Source: Bactrocera neohumeralis (lineage: Eukaryota > Arthropoda > Insecta > Diptera > Tephritidae). Taken from it: a stretch of DNA of 64,000 bases. This document shows, in pieces, positions 23,330-35,759 of the stretch; position 1 is the first letter of the stretch; each line of letters opens with the position of its first letter. The stretch spans positions 49,002,574-49,066,573 of the forward strand of contig NC_065921.1 in assembly GCF_024586455.1 (NCBI RefSeq), read 5' to 3'. A program made the position numbers and the translations under genes. The notes beneath the pieces are model-generated. The model saw nothing but the letters and a program-made list of their open reading frames with translations, searched no databases and was not told the origin of the DNA.

Positions 23330-24862
23330 TGTTTTTCACGAGGACAACAATAGTGTGGAAGAGGCGGTTCGATTAATTAAACTACCACCTCTAATATTAG
23401 AAGGAGATTTACTGAGAATGGTACAATCTCTTAACAACAAGCAGATGGAATATTTTGCACATGTCAGTAAGGAGAAAATCTTCTACGAATATGTCGGAGG
23501 TGATGCTGTAGAGGGAAAAATCCGGCTTATAACGACTATATATCAGTCGTTGACATTACGCTCTAACAGTGCTCCAGGAACTAACCCCGAAACAGCCAAG
23601 GTGTTACTCTGCGCACCCACTGGCAAAGCAGCATTTGGTATTGGATGTCTAACACTTCATTCCGTTTATTCTCTCCCCGTCAACCAGTCCTCCGCCGATC
23701 TTCGGTCCCTCAATAGTGACACATTGAGCACTATTCATGCTAATCTCATCGCTATAATAATTGATGAAATTTCAATGGTTGGAACAAAGATGTTTGCATA
23801 TTTAGATTGTAGGCTAAAGCAAATTTTTAAAGGAGCAGTGCTTACTTTGGAGGCATTCCAATTATCGTGTTTGGCGACTTAAAACAGTTGCCACCAATAG
23901 GAGATCGATGGATATTTGCGCCGAATGGGAATGATCATTACAGTGCAATTACAGAAACCCCGCTTTGGGATCAATTTCGATACTTCGAGCTCACGGAAAT
24001 AATGCGTCAGCGTGAAGATCAAGAATTTGCCATCGCTTTAAAAAACATGTCAGAGGGAAATATGACACACGCTGACATCCAATTAATCAAAAGCAGGGGA
24101 AAGACCTCTAACGAGATACCCAATGAAGCCATCCATCTCTTTTATTCAAATACTGGAGCAAATAATTTCAATACAACAAAACTGGTGAACACGAGGGCCG
24201 AAGAGTTCATTTCGACTGCGAAGGATACAATTAAGTCAAGTTCCTTAACAGAACGCAGCAGGGCGAACATATTAGAAGCTGTGAAAGGTTTCAAGCCATC
24301 AGAAACACAGGGAATGCCGCATATATTGCAGCTCAAAACATCGATTAAATATATGGTAACAGTCAACATAAGCACGAGTGATGGATTAGTAAATGGTGCT
24401 ACAGGGGAACTAATGCAGGTGGATACCGAAACGCCTGGACCTGAAAGCACAGTGGTGCGACTATGGATGTAATTCGCAGAATCAAAAGTTGGAAGCTTCG
24501 CACGTTCCAAGCACCCGCATAGTCGTAATGCAGATTGGACACCAATCATGAGGGTGGTCCGAGCATTCCAATATAAGCGAAATGAAGAAATAACTATAGA
24601 ACGTAGACAGTTCCCAATCATTCCAGCTGAAGCCATCACGATACATAAAAGCCAAGGTGGAACATACGCTCAAGTTGCGGTTCATCTAGAGGGTAGAGTT
24701 AGCAGGTCAGCTTTATATGTAGGATGTAGCAGAGCCACAAATGCCAATGGATTTTATATAATCGGGAAATTTTCTCCTCCGAACCCATTTCGACAGCAGG
24801 ATTGCATTAAAACTCAACTTAATAGATTGAGACAGATAAATATTATAATTTTTTTCCATTAA
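23330..24862 (+). pseudogene. Helitron-1 Pif1-like helicase
   Basis: The helicase opens with SLNNKQMEYFAHV and a spoiled Walker A (YVGGDAVEGKIRLI where GGxGxGKS is expected). It continues with LLCAPTGKAAFGI, LTLHSVYSLP, IIIDEISMV (Walker B) and, after a frameshift near 23870, FGDLKQLPPIGDRW, ELTEIMRQREDQEFA. After a stop near 24470 come PAEAITIHKSQGGTY and SALYVGCSRATNANGFYIIG. The order is that of Pif1 family SF1B helicases, which unwind the donor strand in Helitron movement. Damage to Walker A and two frame breaks make it inactive. Confidence 0.85.
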
Positions 24863-25083
24863 GTTTATGTTAGTAATTAATGCTCATAAAATTTTAAATA
24901 ACTATAATCGTATAAAAGATCTATTTTCTTTATTAAATAACCTTAACGTTTCTAGCAAACAACCTGGCTAAAAAGAACTAGTAAAATATTTTCCTTTGGA
25001 TGAAAACCACTGGCCGGTTGCGTCTTTAGATTTACTTAAACACATAGTTACCAAAAGAAATGCACCTGTGAAGGGTATATTAG

Positions 25084-25100
25084 CTTCGGTGCAGCCGAAG
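25084..25100 (+). repeat. Hairpin at the probable 3' end of Helitron-1
   Basis: CTTCGG pairs with CCGAAG around a five-base loop. It follows GGGTATATTAG and resembles the TTCGG/CCGAA hairpin that ends repeat A. Helitron 3' ends normally carry such a hairpin a few bases before the terminus. Confidence 0.55.
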
Positions 25101-26619
25101 TTCATGTTTTTTATTTTTTCCTTAAAATTTCAGAATTTCTTTGTTAATAGTGTATGTTTGTAACAGTAAAAAATTTTAGTAAAATATATAATTTTTTATA
25201 TGAGAAAAAAATTTCTAAAGAAAAGCTGTTTTTTACCCGAGGAACCCATGTAACCTCTTAAATTCCGATTTCTGACAAATTCTGTTTAGAACTAGGCTGA
25301 AAACCCGTTTTTGTGCCGAACTACCCCTTTTTACGGGCTTTGAAAAGACTACGAAATAAACCGCTTTCAGTTTGAAATACGAAAACTGCATTAAAAAAAA
25401 GTGGTTCAGTTCAGGTCAAACTGAAAACTCCCAAAACATTTTTTTAGGTTAATAATACAACCCTTATAAGCAGCTATAAATATGCTTGATTTTTTAAAAG
25501 AAATTGAGGAAATTCACAGCAAAATAAAAATCGTAGTAAAGAAACTTAGCATATCTACATTGTAGAATCTGTTGTGACTCGATGCGTGTCAACATCAATA
25601 TGCTTAAGAGTTTACTTCATTTAAAATAAGTATTGTTGCTTAAAAAGCGCTGACAACATAAAAGAATTACATAACACTAATAAAGATTGGCAGGTCATTG
25701 AAAAAACTTCTAAAATTCTTAATCCGGCCTATGCTGTTATGTAAAATATAGTTTTTAGTTTTTTTTTCTTGGTACTGGTAAAATACGCGTAAATTAAAAG
25801 TTGAAAAAGGATAAAGCCGCAAATTTATGACTTTAATAACAAAACGAGGAATACTTAATAACTAATTCGACTGTTTAGCTTTACCATATTCAGGCCCCAG
25901 GTATCAGATTTTATTATCAGACTCAGAAAAATATTTGGGAAACAAAGCATTTGATTAATAATTCGGAATGTAAGTATAAAATGCAATTTTAAGGAATTTC
26001 GGTTGAGTCCCCACAGACTGATTTAAGCTCCAATGATGGACTGGAGTTAATATTTGAACAACTGAATAAAAAGAAACAATTATTGCAAAATTATGCCAAG
26101 ATAGAATTAAAGAGTTTATCTGAATCGGTACATGTACTATCTGAGTGGAACCGTTTCGTTTTTGCATTATGATTTGCAACCCTGTACATACCAAATGTAA
26201 ATAGTTTATAAAAGAAATGGGTTCGCTTCCGAAATATTATTTTTTTTATATTCCTAAAATGTACAAGCATATTTTTTGCTAATATTGAATAATAGGTACA
26301 ACAACAAAAAGGGCCCAGAATTTGCAGAACTACAACCTCAAACTTATTGCTTTTATGGTTCCCAGCCATTCCCATATCTGAATCTGTCATTTAATGCAAA
26401 ACAAACTAACATTGGTCATTATTTTTTAAGAAAAATATTTTACTTAATCACTTCGAAAATCGATTTTTTTTTATATTTTGACAGTAAAACCTATTGAAAA
26501 CATGCTGTGAAAAATTCAGACCGAAATTCATAGTATTTGATAAGTTACAGCTCATAGTCGCCGACGTGTCGTAAGCGACTGTCTACCAGGTGCCATGACA
26601 AGTCTGCAGCTGTTACGTT
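25101..26619. other. No gene recognised
   Basis: AT-rich DNA with short frames (25955-26497) on both strands that show no domains. I see no structured repeat. Confidence 0.4.
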
Positions 26620-26745
26620 TCTAAACGCATTTTTCTCGAATCATCATTTTCTGAAACTGTCATGGTCCTAAAAAAAAGTATTCAACCGATTGCTTTAAAA
26701 TTTACATACATATGTTCTTCTACTCATTTATAGTTATCGTCCCTC
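26620..26745 (-). repeat. Repeat family B, copy 2
   Basis: Matches the reverse complement of 628-745 (see there): CAACCGATTGCTTTAAAAT and TTATAGTTATCGTC lie in the same order and spacing. More diverged similarity may reach 27000. Confidence 0.5.
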
Positions 26746-27359
26746 CCAGAATTGTTTATTTACGAAAATATTTTCATATTTTTTTAAACGATTTTTAACG
26801 AAAAAACCAGATTTTCGTGACTTTTTTTTGAAGTTCGACATTTTTTTTAATGAAATTAATTATATTTGGTAGGGGCGATAGCCGCAGAACTTCAGACAAC
26901 ATAAACAGCCGCTATCACCATGACCAGTGAACTACTTTTTTTTGTTGGGGACTATTTTGATAAAAAAAAATATATATTAAAAATGTAAAAAACGAAAAAC
27001 AAAATTTTTTTTTTGTGCACTTCAAAATACAAATAAAAATATATTAAAAAATTAAAATGATTGAATTTGGTTGTCAAACAAAAAAAATTTCCTAATAAGT
27101 TGTAAAATGTATGCGTTCACATGAGAGTACTCCTTTAAGAAGCGAATCCCATATACAGTTAAATTCCGACGAAACACTCTCTCACACATACTTTCTCGTT
27201 TTTGCGGGGGCTCATTAATAATTAGTTAAATGAAAGAAATTCGAACTATATTTTTTGTATTATTATTGTTTTTTTAATTCCTGTAAAAAGGCCTTTAATA
27301 TATATTTTATTTTCTCTGCTCCTGAAAAATAATTTATTGAATTAGAGCTTCCCTGTAAA
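26746..27359. other. Low-complexity AT-rich stretch
   Basis: Long A and T runs (26940-27060). No gene is visible. It may include the rest of repeat family B and the C-terminal flank of the helicase fragment that follows on the minus strand. Confidence 0.4.
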
Positions 27360-28005
27360 CGATATTTGATGTTAATTTATTTTATGGCAGCAGTATAATT
27401 GATTTTCGTATAACATTCCTTTCGTAGGTCAATAAGTACTATCTCGAAAGTTTGGCCGTGGGACTTGTTTGTAGTTAGAGCGAAAGATGTTTTCAGCCGT
27501 TGCAATTGCTTGGAGGACTTAAATTCCTCAAAAATATAATTGGAATTCCAATTTTAAAGTCAATTCATGTGGTAGCAGTCCAGAAGGGTTTATTAACTCT
27601 TGGAGATAATGGTAATTTGTATTTTTTTATTCCTCAAGGAACTTTTTGAATAATTATTCCATGAAGATGAGCTCTCATATTCGTCCATAATTTTATTTTT
27701 TCAATCGAAGTCCATAAGGGCAACGATAATGAAAGCAAAGGAGTTTCTAAGGTCTTTTAATGTTCTGTCTACGGCCTCTATATGTGCTTTATGACTCATG
27801 GTGCATTCATACCACGTAATCAATGTGGCATCTTGCAATAGTTAACCAAGAGGTCCATTTTTGAGGATAGAACATATTGATTGTTGTTCAAGATTTATGG
27901 ATAACGGAAGTTTAAAGGATGAATGAGCAGTTTTCCATGCTTTAGAAGAGTTGCAGCAATGCCTGACGAAGCAACCGCTTTCGCTATCTTCCTTACTTGT
28001 CTTAT
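27360..28005 (-). pseudogene. Helitron-type helicase fragment, third lineage
   Basis: The minus strand, over several frames, gives AKAVASSGIAATLLKHGK, ECTMSHKAHIEAVDRTLKDL (in mixed frames), TNMRAHLHG, KIGIPIIFLRNLSPPSNCNG and ALTTNKSHGQTFEIVLIDLR. These follow the order of Helitron Pif1-like helicases from just after Walker A to the last motif. The Walker A part, the Rep domain and any ends are missing. The wording differs from Helitron-1 and Helitron-2 at shared positions, so this is probably another family. Not functional. Confidence 0.7.
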
Positions 28006-31000
28006 TTTAGCAAGTATTATATTTGCAAGAAATCCAAAAAAAATGTTGTTTTTGTTATTATTCACGCTCTTATCAGTGTATTGCTGCTTTGCTAAATGTT
28101 AAGTAACAACAACCCAACTTATTTTTATATATAAGATTTCAAAATGAACTTACTTATGTATAACTATGATTTTAATTAATTTAGGATGAATTTAACGATT
28201 GCTTTGAATTTCCTTTAAGAAACGATCGTTGATTTCAAGTTTCTTCGCAAAATCAGCATCAGCGTTGCCATATTCGCATTTTATTGAAACAATTTATTAA
28301 ATATTAGTACTAGATTTCTTCAGAGCTGCATACTAGCACAAGAAAATTTCCTGCATCTCCTGAGTGATGGATCCTAAGCTTTAAGAGGTAAACTGGGAGA
28401 AGTTCTCAAGATAAAAAGTACTAATAATTTTGTTTTATGTTCGCTAAGTTTTGGGATATAATTTATCTTTAAAACTTTTTGTTTTTAAATAATTTTATAA
28501 ATTTTAAATTTTGTATGCAAAACTGATAAATTCGCTAATAATTATTTAAAATATCAATATATTTTTGGCATAAAAATTAACCAAATTCCTAGCATTGGAA
28601 ATATATTAATCAGTTCATATGCTCATTGAACAAAACATGCACTTCGATGCCATATTAATCGTGGCATCAGCGTAGAACATAGCGTTTCGTGTGGTTTTCA
28701 AACACTCAACTACGGAGTTTTTCATTAAATTCCTGTTTTTCATGTAGAGTGATGCATCTGAGTTAGTATGGTGTTGAGTAGTTACCACATGAATGCTGAC
28801 TCGCAATTGAAACACTTGCATGTGGATACATACGAATATGTGCAAATATATCTCCATACTAAGTAGCAGCCACTTCCATTGAGCATTTTTACAAATACAC
28901 GCATGAATGTAAGCGTGTATGTGCGTCTATGCGTGCAGGATATATGTAGCTTATGCAATAACATAAACTTTTAAATGAAACAACAATAACATTTTTGACA
29001 TTAAATGTATTGTAGTTTCCACATTTGTTTGCAGCCTGTGTGGGCTTTGCGCACATACCGCTGCTACAGAGAACGGGGTGTGGTCGTCACTTGGTTCCAG
29101 CCATAAAAATATACCATTACCATAAAGCAAAATGCTTGATATAAGAAATGAATGCGAGAAAAATTGCAGCTGAACAAATTTATTTGGGTTCATTTTATAG
29201 ACAAATTGCAAATTCTCATTTGTGGATGCAGAAGAATGAAAAGTCTGTGAGATTTATTATCACTTTTATTGGTAACAATGAACTCTTCCATGATCACAGC
29301 GAATTTGCACGCAGTAAAGGGAAAAACGCCACAACAACCTTAACCATAAAAGGTCTCGTATTGGAGGAATAAGAAAGAAGTACTATGTTTACCACGAGTT
29401 CATTACACAATTGGATTGAATCAAAAAAATCCTTCATGTGCTTGCAATTTAGCGCATTAGAATAATTCTTTACTTTCAAAATTCCCTGGATACTTTCAAG
29501 AAGCCATACAAGCTACTGTCTTTACTGATTGTTAGATAAGTCTTCTCATAACTAATTTGAAAATTAGTGTTTGATAAAATTTTATAATTCAAATAATACC
29601 TGAAATAGTATTTAATTTTTTTCGTTTCGAGACTTCCTTATATTTCCACTTTTTTAATTTTCTTTAGCACGTTCTGATTGCTTATTTGCATTTTTTATGA
29701 TCCTCCCTCGCAGAAGGAAATAGCCAGAGAAACATCGGTTGAATGCAAACGGAAGTGATGGGTAATGCACACCAAGAGAAAACGCCGATGGCGGTAAGAT
29801 GGAAATGCAAAGGTGAAAAAAGGAAATTGCGTGTCATAAAATTATAATTCGCAAGTTGAGAATGGTGACCAGAACATACTAAGATAATAGGAAAGCGTAA
29901 ATATACACTTACGAGAAGTTAAATTTATTTATTTATTGCTTACGAGTAAGAAACAGTTACGTTGCTTTAAATAAGATAGAGATATTATATTTTGCACATT
30001 TCCTAGCCGTAGAAAGTACTCGTAGCCGAACTATGGTTTTTCATAATCGTAAATCCGAAGTGATAACATAACTGAATGCAAGTGTTCTCAACAGTCGGGT
30101 CTATGTAAACAAAATGAACGATTATTTGGGTAACTACAAAAATATTCTCGTTTTAAAATATAACATATCTAATTGTGAACTTTATTTCGAAATATCAATT
30201 GCAGATAAGCCTCTTCTTGACTTCGCTATATATATGAGGTTTACTCCATGAGCGTTATTTACCGTGCGATTCTGTACTGTAATAACAAGTCTCTAAATTT
30301 TAGATTTTAAGACAATTTTTGTGACTTGAGACGATTTTGCTAATCATTAAGTGACAGTCACAACAGCTATTACATTTCATTATTTAGAGATGTTTTTACA
30401 CTTGAATGAAAATAAATATGTCGATAACAAATACTAATTTTTCTATACATAGTCAAAAACATAACTTCCTATAAAAATAAAAATATATGTTGACTTTGTT
30501 TCATAATATTTACGAAATTTATGTAAAATTGATTTATTTTTAACCTTTTCGTGTTTGAGTTGCTTACAAAATATAAAAAACGACAATCGTCATCACATAT
30601 TTGAGACAATATTTTGTGACGAACACTAGAGAAAAATTGAGACTTTACCTCAAAATGTCTCAAATAGTGACTAGAGATTGCTTACAGAATCGCGCTATTA
30701 ATCACAGTTATTTATTAAAATTTATATAACACAAATCCAAAGTACTCAGCTGTACTTAAGTTTTTAGACATTTAGATTTTAATTAGATAATCTCGATTTT
30801 GTCGCCTCTGAGTTTACACTCCCTGGCTTAATTTATGTATTAAGCATCTTTAGTTATAAAATAAAATTGCTTCTTAATCGTTAATCAAAGTCTATTCGAC
30901 CATACTGTATGGGTATATGACAACGCAAGGCAATTTATCGTATGTTTAAGGGAAGAATTTAATTTTATGCAACTGCATCAGTAATATGAACAACAATTTC

Positions 31001-31180
31001 CTTTATCTACTTAAAGAGTTGTGACCCGTATCGTTAAAATGTACGGATCACATAAAAGGGATGTACTTTTTCGCCTTTATAGTACTCAGCACTTCCTGAA
31101 CGTGTTAATTACATTAAAACCATACGGTATCCTGTACAATATACCCCTCTTCGTCGACTAAAGGGCGTGAATATTAAATA
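28006..31180. other. Unique-looking DNA, no gene recognised
   Basis: No transposon protein, RNA gene or repeat was recognised. Frames at 28615-29211 (minus), 29148-29372 and 30469-30663 are short and featureless. Confidence 0.4.
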
Positions 31181-34039
31181 CACAATTGGCGCAGTGATAC
31201 GGAGGAAGGAAGACTGTGAAAGCAGCATTCAATGAAATAAAGAAGGAAAACAATGCAATAGCTATCATAACAATACATGAATAAAGTATCCGAGATCACT
31301 AATATAACGTGCATATGCATGCTTGATGAATATTGGACACAAGATATAAGACATTTTTCAACTTAAACAAGCTCGCATTGCAACAATTGTGCTGTTTTCT
31401 TCAATAAAAAAATAGCAGAGGACGGCGTTTATGGCAGAGATCTGGTTGGCATCTTCCATTTTATTTAACTGGCATGAAGGTACAACGCGTACACAAAAGT
31501 GGTAATAAAAAAGATTTTCAAAGCATTTTTATGAGCGAAGTCTTTTGGGAGAAATTCGAAAAACGTCAATGTCAACCTAAGTACGATGTACGATTAGCGA
31601 AATGAAGTAAAACGTAAATGAAAAGAGAGGTGGCCCATCTATACCATATGTGGGTGCAGTCGATTCAATACTGATGCTTGCGAAGACAGTAGGAATGTTG
31701 AGGAGGTGGATCACACCCTAATTATGCATTCGAAGAAAGAGAAGTGCCACCCCGGGTACATGTAACGTGTGACCCTATATACCCACGTTGTATTTTTTAT
31801 CGATACAATTTAAAGTATGCAAGGAAGTATGCTTACGAATCTTTGGTCGACCTTATATGTTAATTAAGTGACATTTTGATCGTGATTGTGAGCGCGCTTA
31901 ATGAAAGTATACACATACATGCTTACGTGTATTTTTTCACGAACCGTCTATGTACCGCATATTTCAATCTCTGTATATATGACGTTGATTTTTCATAGCA
32001 TTCGGAAATAGATGAAGTAAAAAATCCCTAATTAGCTATACTAGAAGCCTTTTTAAACGTCCCATCACCAATAGTTTTTCCGATTTTTATATTATCGGTA
32101 AACATTTTTCCACGCAAACATTATGGAGTCCCCTACTACTTCAGCTGATGGTTTCGTTTTTTGGACTTTATTCGCGCGAGGAAGCCACTTGGCTGACTGC
32201 CGATTTGATTCCGGACCGCATTTATGGAACTATCACAGTTCGAGTAAAAATCCAGGTTTATTACTACCGACGTACCCACAAGTAATTTCAATATTTTGTG
32301 AAGCGCTCGCGCGGCACCTACTATAAAAAGATCTTTAGCATAACCAAATATTGAAAGCCAATGAGTCTAACATGTTCATGATGTATTGGTAGTGTCAGCT
32401 ATTCTGATCAATTCTTGGATTTGATAAAGTTTTAGTTGTACCCAATAAGAAATTTAAGAAACCACTTGGTAATACTTCGACTAGGGTAGACCACGGGGAT
32501 ATATCCATGCAATCACCTTTTAGTGCAACATGGCTGACATTTTTCGGAAATAGTGTGTTCCAGCCCCTTTTTATCATACTATATATGTTTCGAAATACTA
32601 AAAACTGCGTCACGCAAATTGTTATATTTTATGAACCTTATCACAATTTTCTTACACTAACAAACAAAACAATTAAAATGTATGTGTGCATTATGCGATT
32701 TTTCTCGCAATTTTAACTTATTTAACTGTTATATTGCCGCTAGTTAACCATCATCGTTTAGGGCTTTCCAATACCTTAATACGGTTGAGGCTTTTAAACT
32801 CTCTTGCATTCGTGTGAGTCACCGGACATCCGCTGCAAGCGATATGCCAAAATGTCAAAGCAAAAAAATGTACATAATGATGTTATAGCAATGTAGAAAA
32901 TGTAAAAAGCACATACAATAACAATAATAAATTACGAGTTACTTCTTCACCTCCACACCGAGGCTTTGACTGAAACTGAATCCGAAGTGCTCACATCCAG
33001 TTAGTCACACGGCAACCCCTTGGTTATGAGTGCGCTGATATAATCTTTTTTGTTTGGAATTTTTTCAGCTCCCTAGCAAAAGCCCAATGGTGTGCCAATA
33101 CCAGAAGCAACCTGCTGCATTTTCAGCAGGACACTCCCTCGACTCTTTGCATTGGCATTTAAGTTGCCTTCCCTATAGCTACCAACGCATTTAGAACGTT
33201 TAGTTCTTCGCCAAGTTGGAGGATAATATCAGCTTTGTTGCATATATTATATATTGTACAATTGTTTCGACTTGGTGTGCGTCAAAACTCAAACACAAAC
33301 TGGTGTTTCGGGTGTCAGCTTAAAATATTAAGTACCACAAAGTGTTGCTGCAACGAGTACCTTTTCTTCAACATATACATATGTAAGCCCCAATAACGCT
33401 GTAAGCAGTTAACAAATGATTTAGACCATATCGAGGTTTCGCTACATTCTTCAGCAACGTCCAAGTCTCGAATTCGTGTGACGCGATAATGATGTCACTG
33501 ATAGTGCAATGTCCAATATCAATATGACGAAGTATGTGGCAAAGTCGGTAAAGCAATGTGCACCATCAGGAAGCTCAAACCAAATTGATTTGACAACAGC
33601 GTCGAACAAAGTGGCAGCCACAGCAACAATAAAACGTTGACAGATGTTTGAATAAAATTATCCTTTGATTTATTGTGCGTACTTCAGCCACGATGTCCCG
33701 GTGCAAAAGTAAAAAATGTCAGTATGGTCTGTAATAATGGTTGCATAGACGTCGTGCCCTACGGATTTGCTGGATGATTAACCCGATGTCAATTTCACCT
33801 CCAAAGTTTCTGCCTTTCAATAGTAAAATGCGTTCTCTGCTAGGGTTTTCTCATTGACTAACTACTTATAGCCTTGATACATATGTTTTCACCATTCGTA
33901 TTTGAGATGTTGATATTGAACGTGCTGTCAATCAATAAGAGATTTTTGGAAAAATTACAATGTTATGAATTCTATAGAAAATATAAATATTTCTTGAAAT
34001 AAGGTAAGAGAAAGATTTGTGAAAAGATTAAGGAAGAAT
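31181..34039. other. Unique-looking DNA, no gene recognised
   Basis: The only suggestive signal is AATTGGCGCAGTGATAC at 31185-31201, which resembles a primer-binding site of gypsy-type LTR elements, but no LTR pair or gag/pol follows. Frames near 32123 and 32507 show no domains. The 32940-33700 part is richer in GC and looks like ordinary host spacer. Confidence 0.35.
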
Positions 34040-34470
34040 ATTTGCAAGGATTTCAGTAATATCGAAGACATAAGAATAATCCGTCGTTATGAATGAAATA
34101 TTAGAATTGGCAAAACAAACCGGTCTAGATGAGATAAATGCAGAAGACGTCGTAGAAAAAGAAACAGCTACTAGTCTTTCCAATGATAAGCTCGAGGAAT
34201 TAGCTGAGCAAGATAAAAACAAAAATTGACAGTAATGATTTCAAAAAAACTTTCGATGGCGTTTGCAAAAAAGAACTAAAATTATGCACCAGTTTATTGA
34301 AAATTAACCAAATTTTGAAAGGGTAATCCCAAAAGGAAGACGGGCAAGCTACAGAACACAAAAGGAAAACACATACTAGTATTCTAGATGCCTTATTGAC
34401 AAAATTCAGAAATTTGGAAACACAAAAAGTAGTGAAATATCTGATTGAACTAGTATTTTATTTGTTTTAA
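34040..34470 (+). pseudogene. Possible pogo/Tigger-type transposase C-terminus
   Basis: From 34091 the plus strand reads NEILELAKQTGLDEINAEDV, VEKETATSLSNDKLEELAEQ and a stop. This resembles the acidic C-terminal tail of pogo/Tigger transposases, where a GLEVDEDDV-like phrase is followed by an EELTNEEL-like one. Fainter traces continue to 34460. The DDE core and DNA-binding domains are absent. The assignment rests on a short low-complexity stretch and could be wrong. Confidence 0.33.
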
Positions 34471-34718
34471 TACACATTGGTTTATATTGTTGTTATTTTT
34501 ATAAGAAACTAGCTGACCCCGAAGCCGTTGTTTTGCGTAAAATTATGTGTTTTGAAATGAAAACAAATTGAAATTATGTTGTGTCGAAAATGATTTATTT
34601 TCGATTTTTCTACATTTTTTTTAATGTAGCGCAACTTAATAAACATCATTTTTTGATTTCTGTTCTGGTGCATAAATATACATAGAAGATGGGTTTCCAA
34701 CTCGTGAACACGCCACAT

Positions 34719-35205
34719 GTTCAAAATTGAACATGTTTATTTTCTTAAATAAGATAAGTTAAGAAATTTGTAATACTTAAGATCATAAAAACATATACAG
34801 TCCACTAATAATCATTTCTTTCCCTCGGCAATATGTTCAAATATCATTGAACATGCTTATTTATATGCAAAGCCGAAATTATACTAAATATAAATATCTA
34901 TTTATATATTAATAAATACATAAATAAACCCATAAATATACATGCATATATATGCAGCACATATACATATGTACATACATACATGGGGCACGTATGCATT
35001 TAAATACGCATGTACTCAAGATATGTTATATAAACATATTAACTTAGGTTTGGGCAATAGATTACAAATGCACTTGTGCACTTGCATATATATGCATGTA
35101 TATTTATGGGTTTATTTATGTATGTATTAATATATAAATAGATATTTATATTTAGTATAATTTCGGCTTTGCATATAAATAAGCATGTTCAATGATATTT
35201 GAACA
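34719..35205. mobile_element. Fold-back element with 122-bp arms in a Helitron
   Basis: Arms at 34835-34956 and 35083-35204 are inverted copies differing at one base by eye, with a 126-bp spacer. The outer left end (GTTCAAAATTGAACATG) is a shorter relative of the right end (GTTCAAATATCATTGAACATG read inward), giving partial terminal repeats. CCACAT flanks both sides (34713-34718 and 35206-35211). Removing the element and one CCACAT restores the Helitron helicase phrase YVACSRVG in frame. There is no coding capacity, so it is non-autonomous. I do not recognise the family. Confidence 0.85.
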
Positions 35206-35224
35206 CCACATACATACATATACA

Positions 35225-35720
35225 TATCTGGCCGTGTGAAAAACATAGCATTTCCCGATTTCCTTGTGTCCTGTTGATTGTCAACGCAAAGGCAATTTTC
35301 CCTGGAAATTGTATACGTTTGAACTGAAATGGCTGTCCCTTGTATTCGATAACAAAGTCATAATCAGTCGGGTTTCATTACACAGTTTCGGCGCATGAAG
35401 ATTGTGAAACGTAATAATGACAGATCCAACTGTGAGACGCAATTTGGAAATTCCACTGGATAATTTACGGTTTCGTCTTCCTTGCCAAGACGATCGATAC
35501 ACTCGTATATAAGCGCAAGCCTCCCAGAATTTGACTTTGAATCTTCCAGTTTAAGTCATTAACATCGGTATTTTTGGCAGCTAAAATTGCGCGTGCTCTC
35601 AAGCAATTGCAGTTACGATAATTTGACCAATGTTCGGATAAACATTCGTGATGAATTCATCTTCCGTTGAAGTGAATTGACAAAAGGGAGGAGAAATTGA
35701 TGTCAAACCACTGGAAGTAT
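35225..35720 (-). pseudogene. Helitron-2 copy 1 helicase, C-terminal part
   Basis: Minus-strand frames give TEDEFITNVYPNIGQI, RARAILAAKNTDVNDLNWKI, LALIYECIDRLGKE, SGISKLRLTVGSVIITFHN, LHAPKLCNETRLI, then PFQFKRIQFPGKIAFALTIN followed by RTQG and CFSHGQ. This is the end of a Helitron Pif1-like helicase. The last motif continues beyond the fold-back insertion at 34711 with ACSRVGNP and IFYVYLCTRT-like sequence. The N-terminal helicase half, including Walker A and B, is deleted. Frameshifts are numerous. Confidence 0.8.
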
Positions 35721-35759
35721 AAACCGAAATTTTCCCATTTTTAATTCTTAGCGAATACA

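Larger units (their letters stand above)
20364..25100 (+). mobile_element. Helitron-1: long, inactivated Helitron
   Basis: One orientation of decaying coding sequence covers the whole Helitron protein order: an N-terminal DUF6570-like region, the HUH Rep domain, the Y2 region, a linker and a Pif1-like helicase. It ends near a perfect hairpin at 25084-25100. The 5' TC end was not located; the duplicated R block may be the 5' flank. Frameshifts split the gene into at least eight open pieces. The hairpin is not followed by an obvious CTRR, so the 3' border is uncertain. Confidence 0.8.

Noticed and set aside
31017..31192. AGTTGTGACC...CAATT as a complete LTR
   Set aside because: No matching second LTR was found downstream, so only the primer-binding-site likeness is reported.
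34942..35130. 62-codon frame rich in His and Tyr
   Set aside because: It lies in the arms and spacer of the fold-back element and consists of ATGTAT/CATATA repeats; not a protein.
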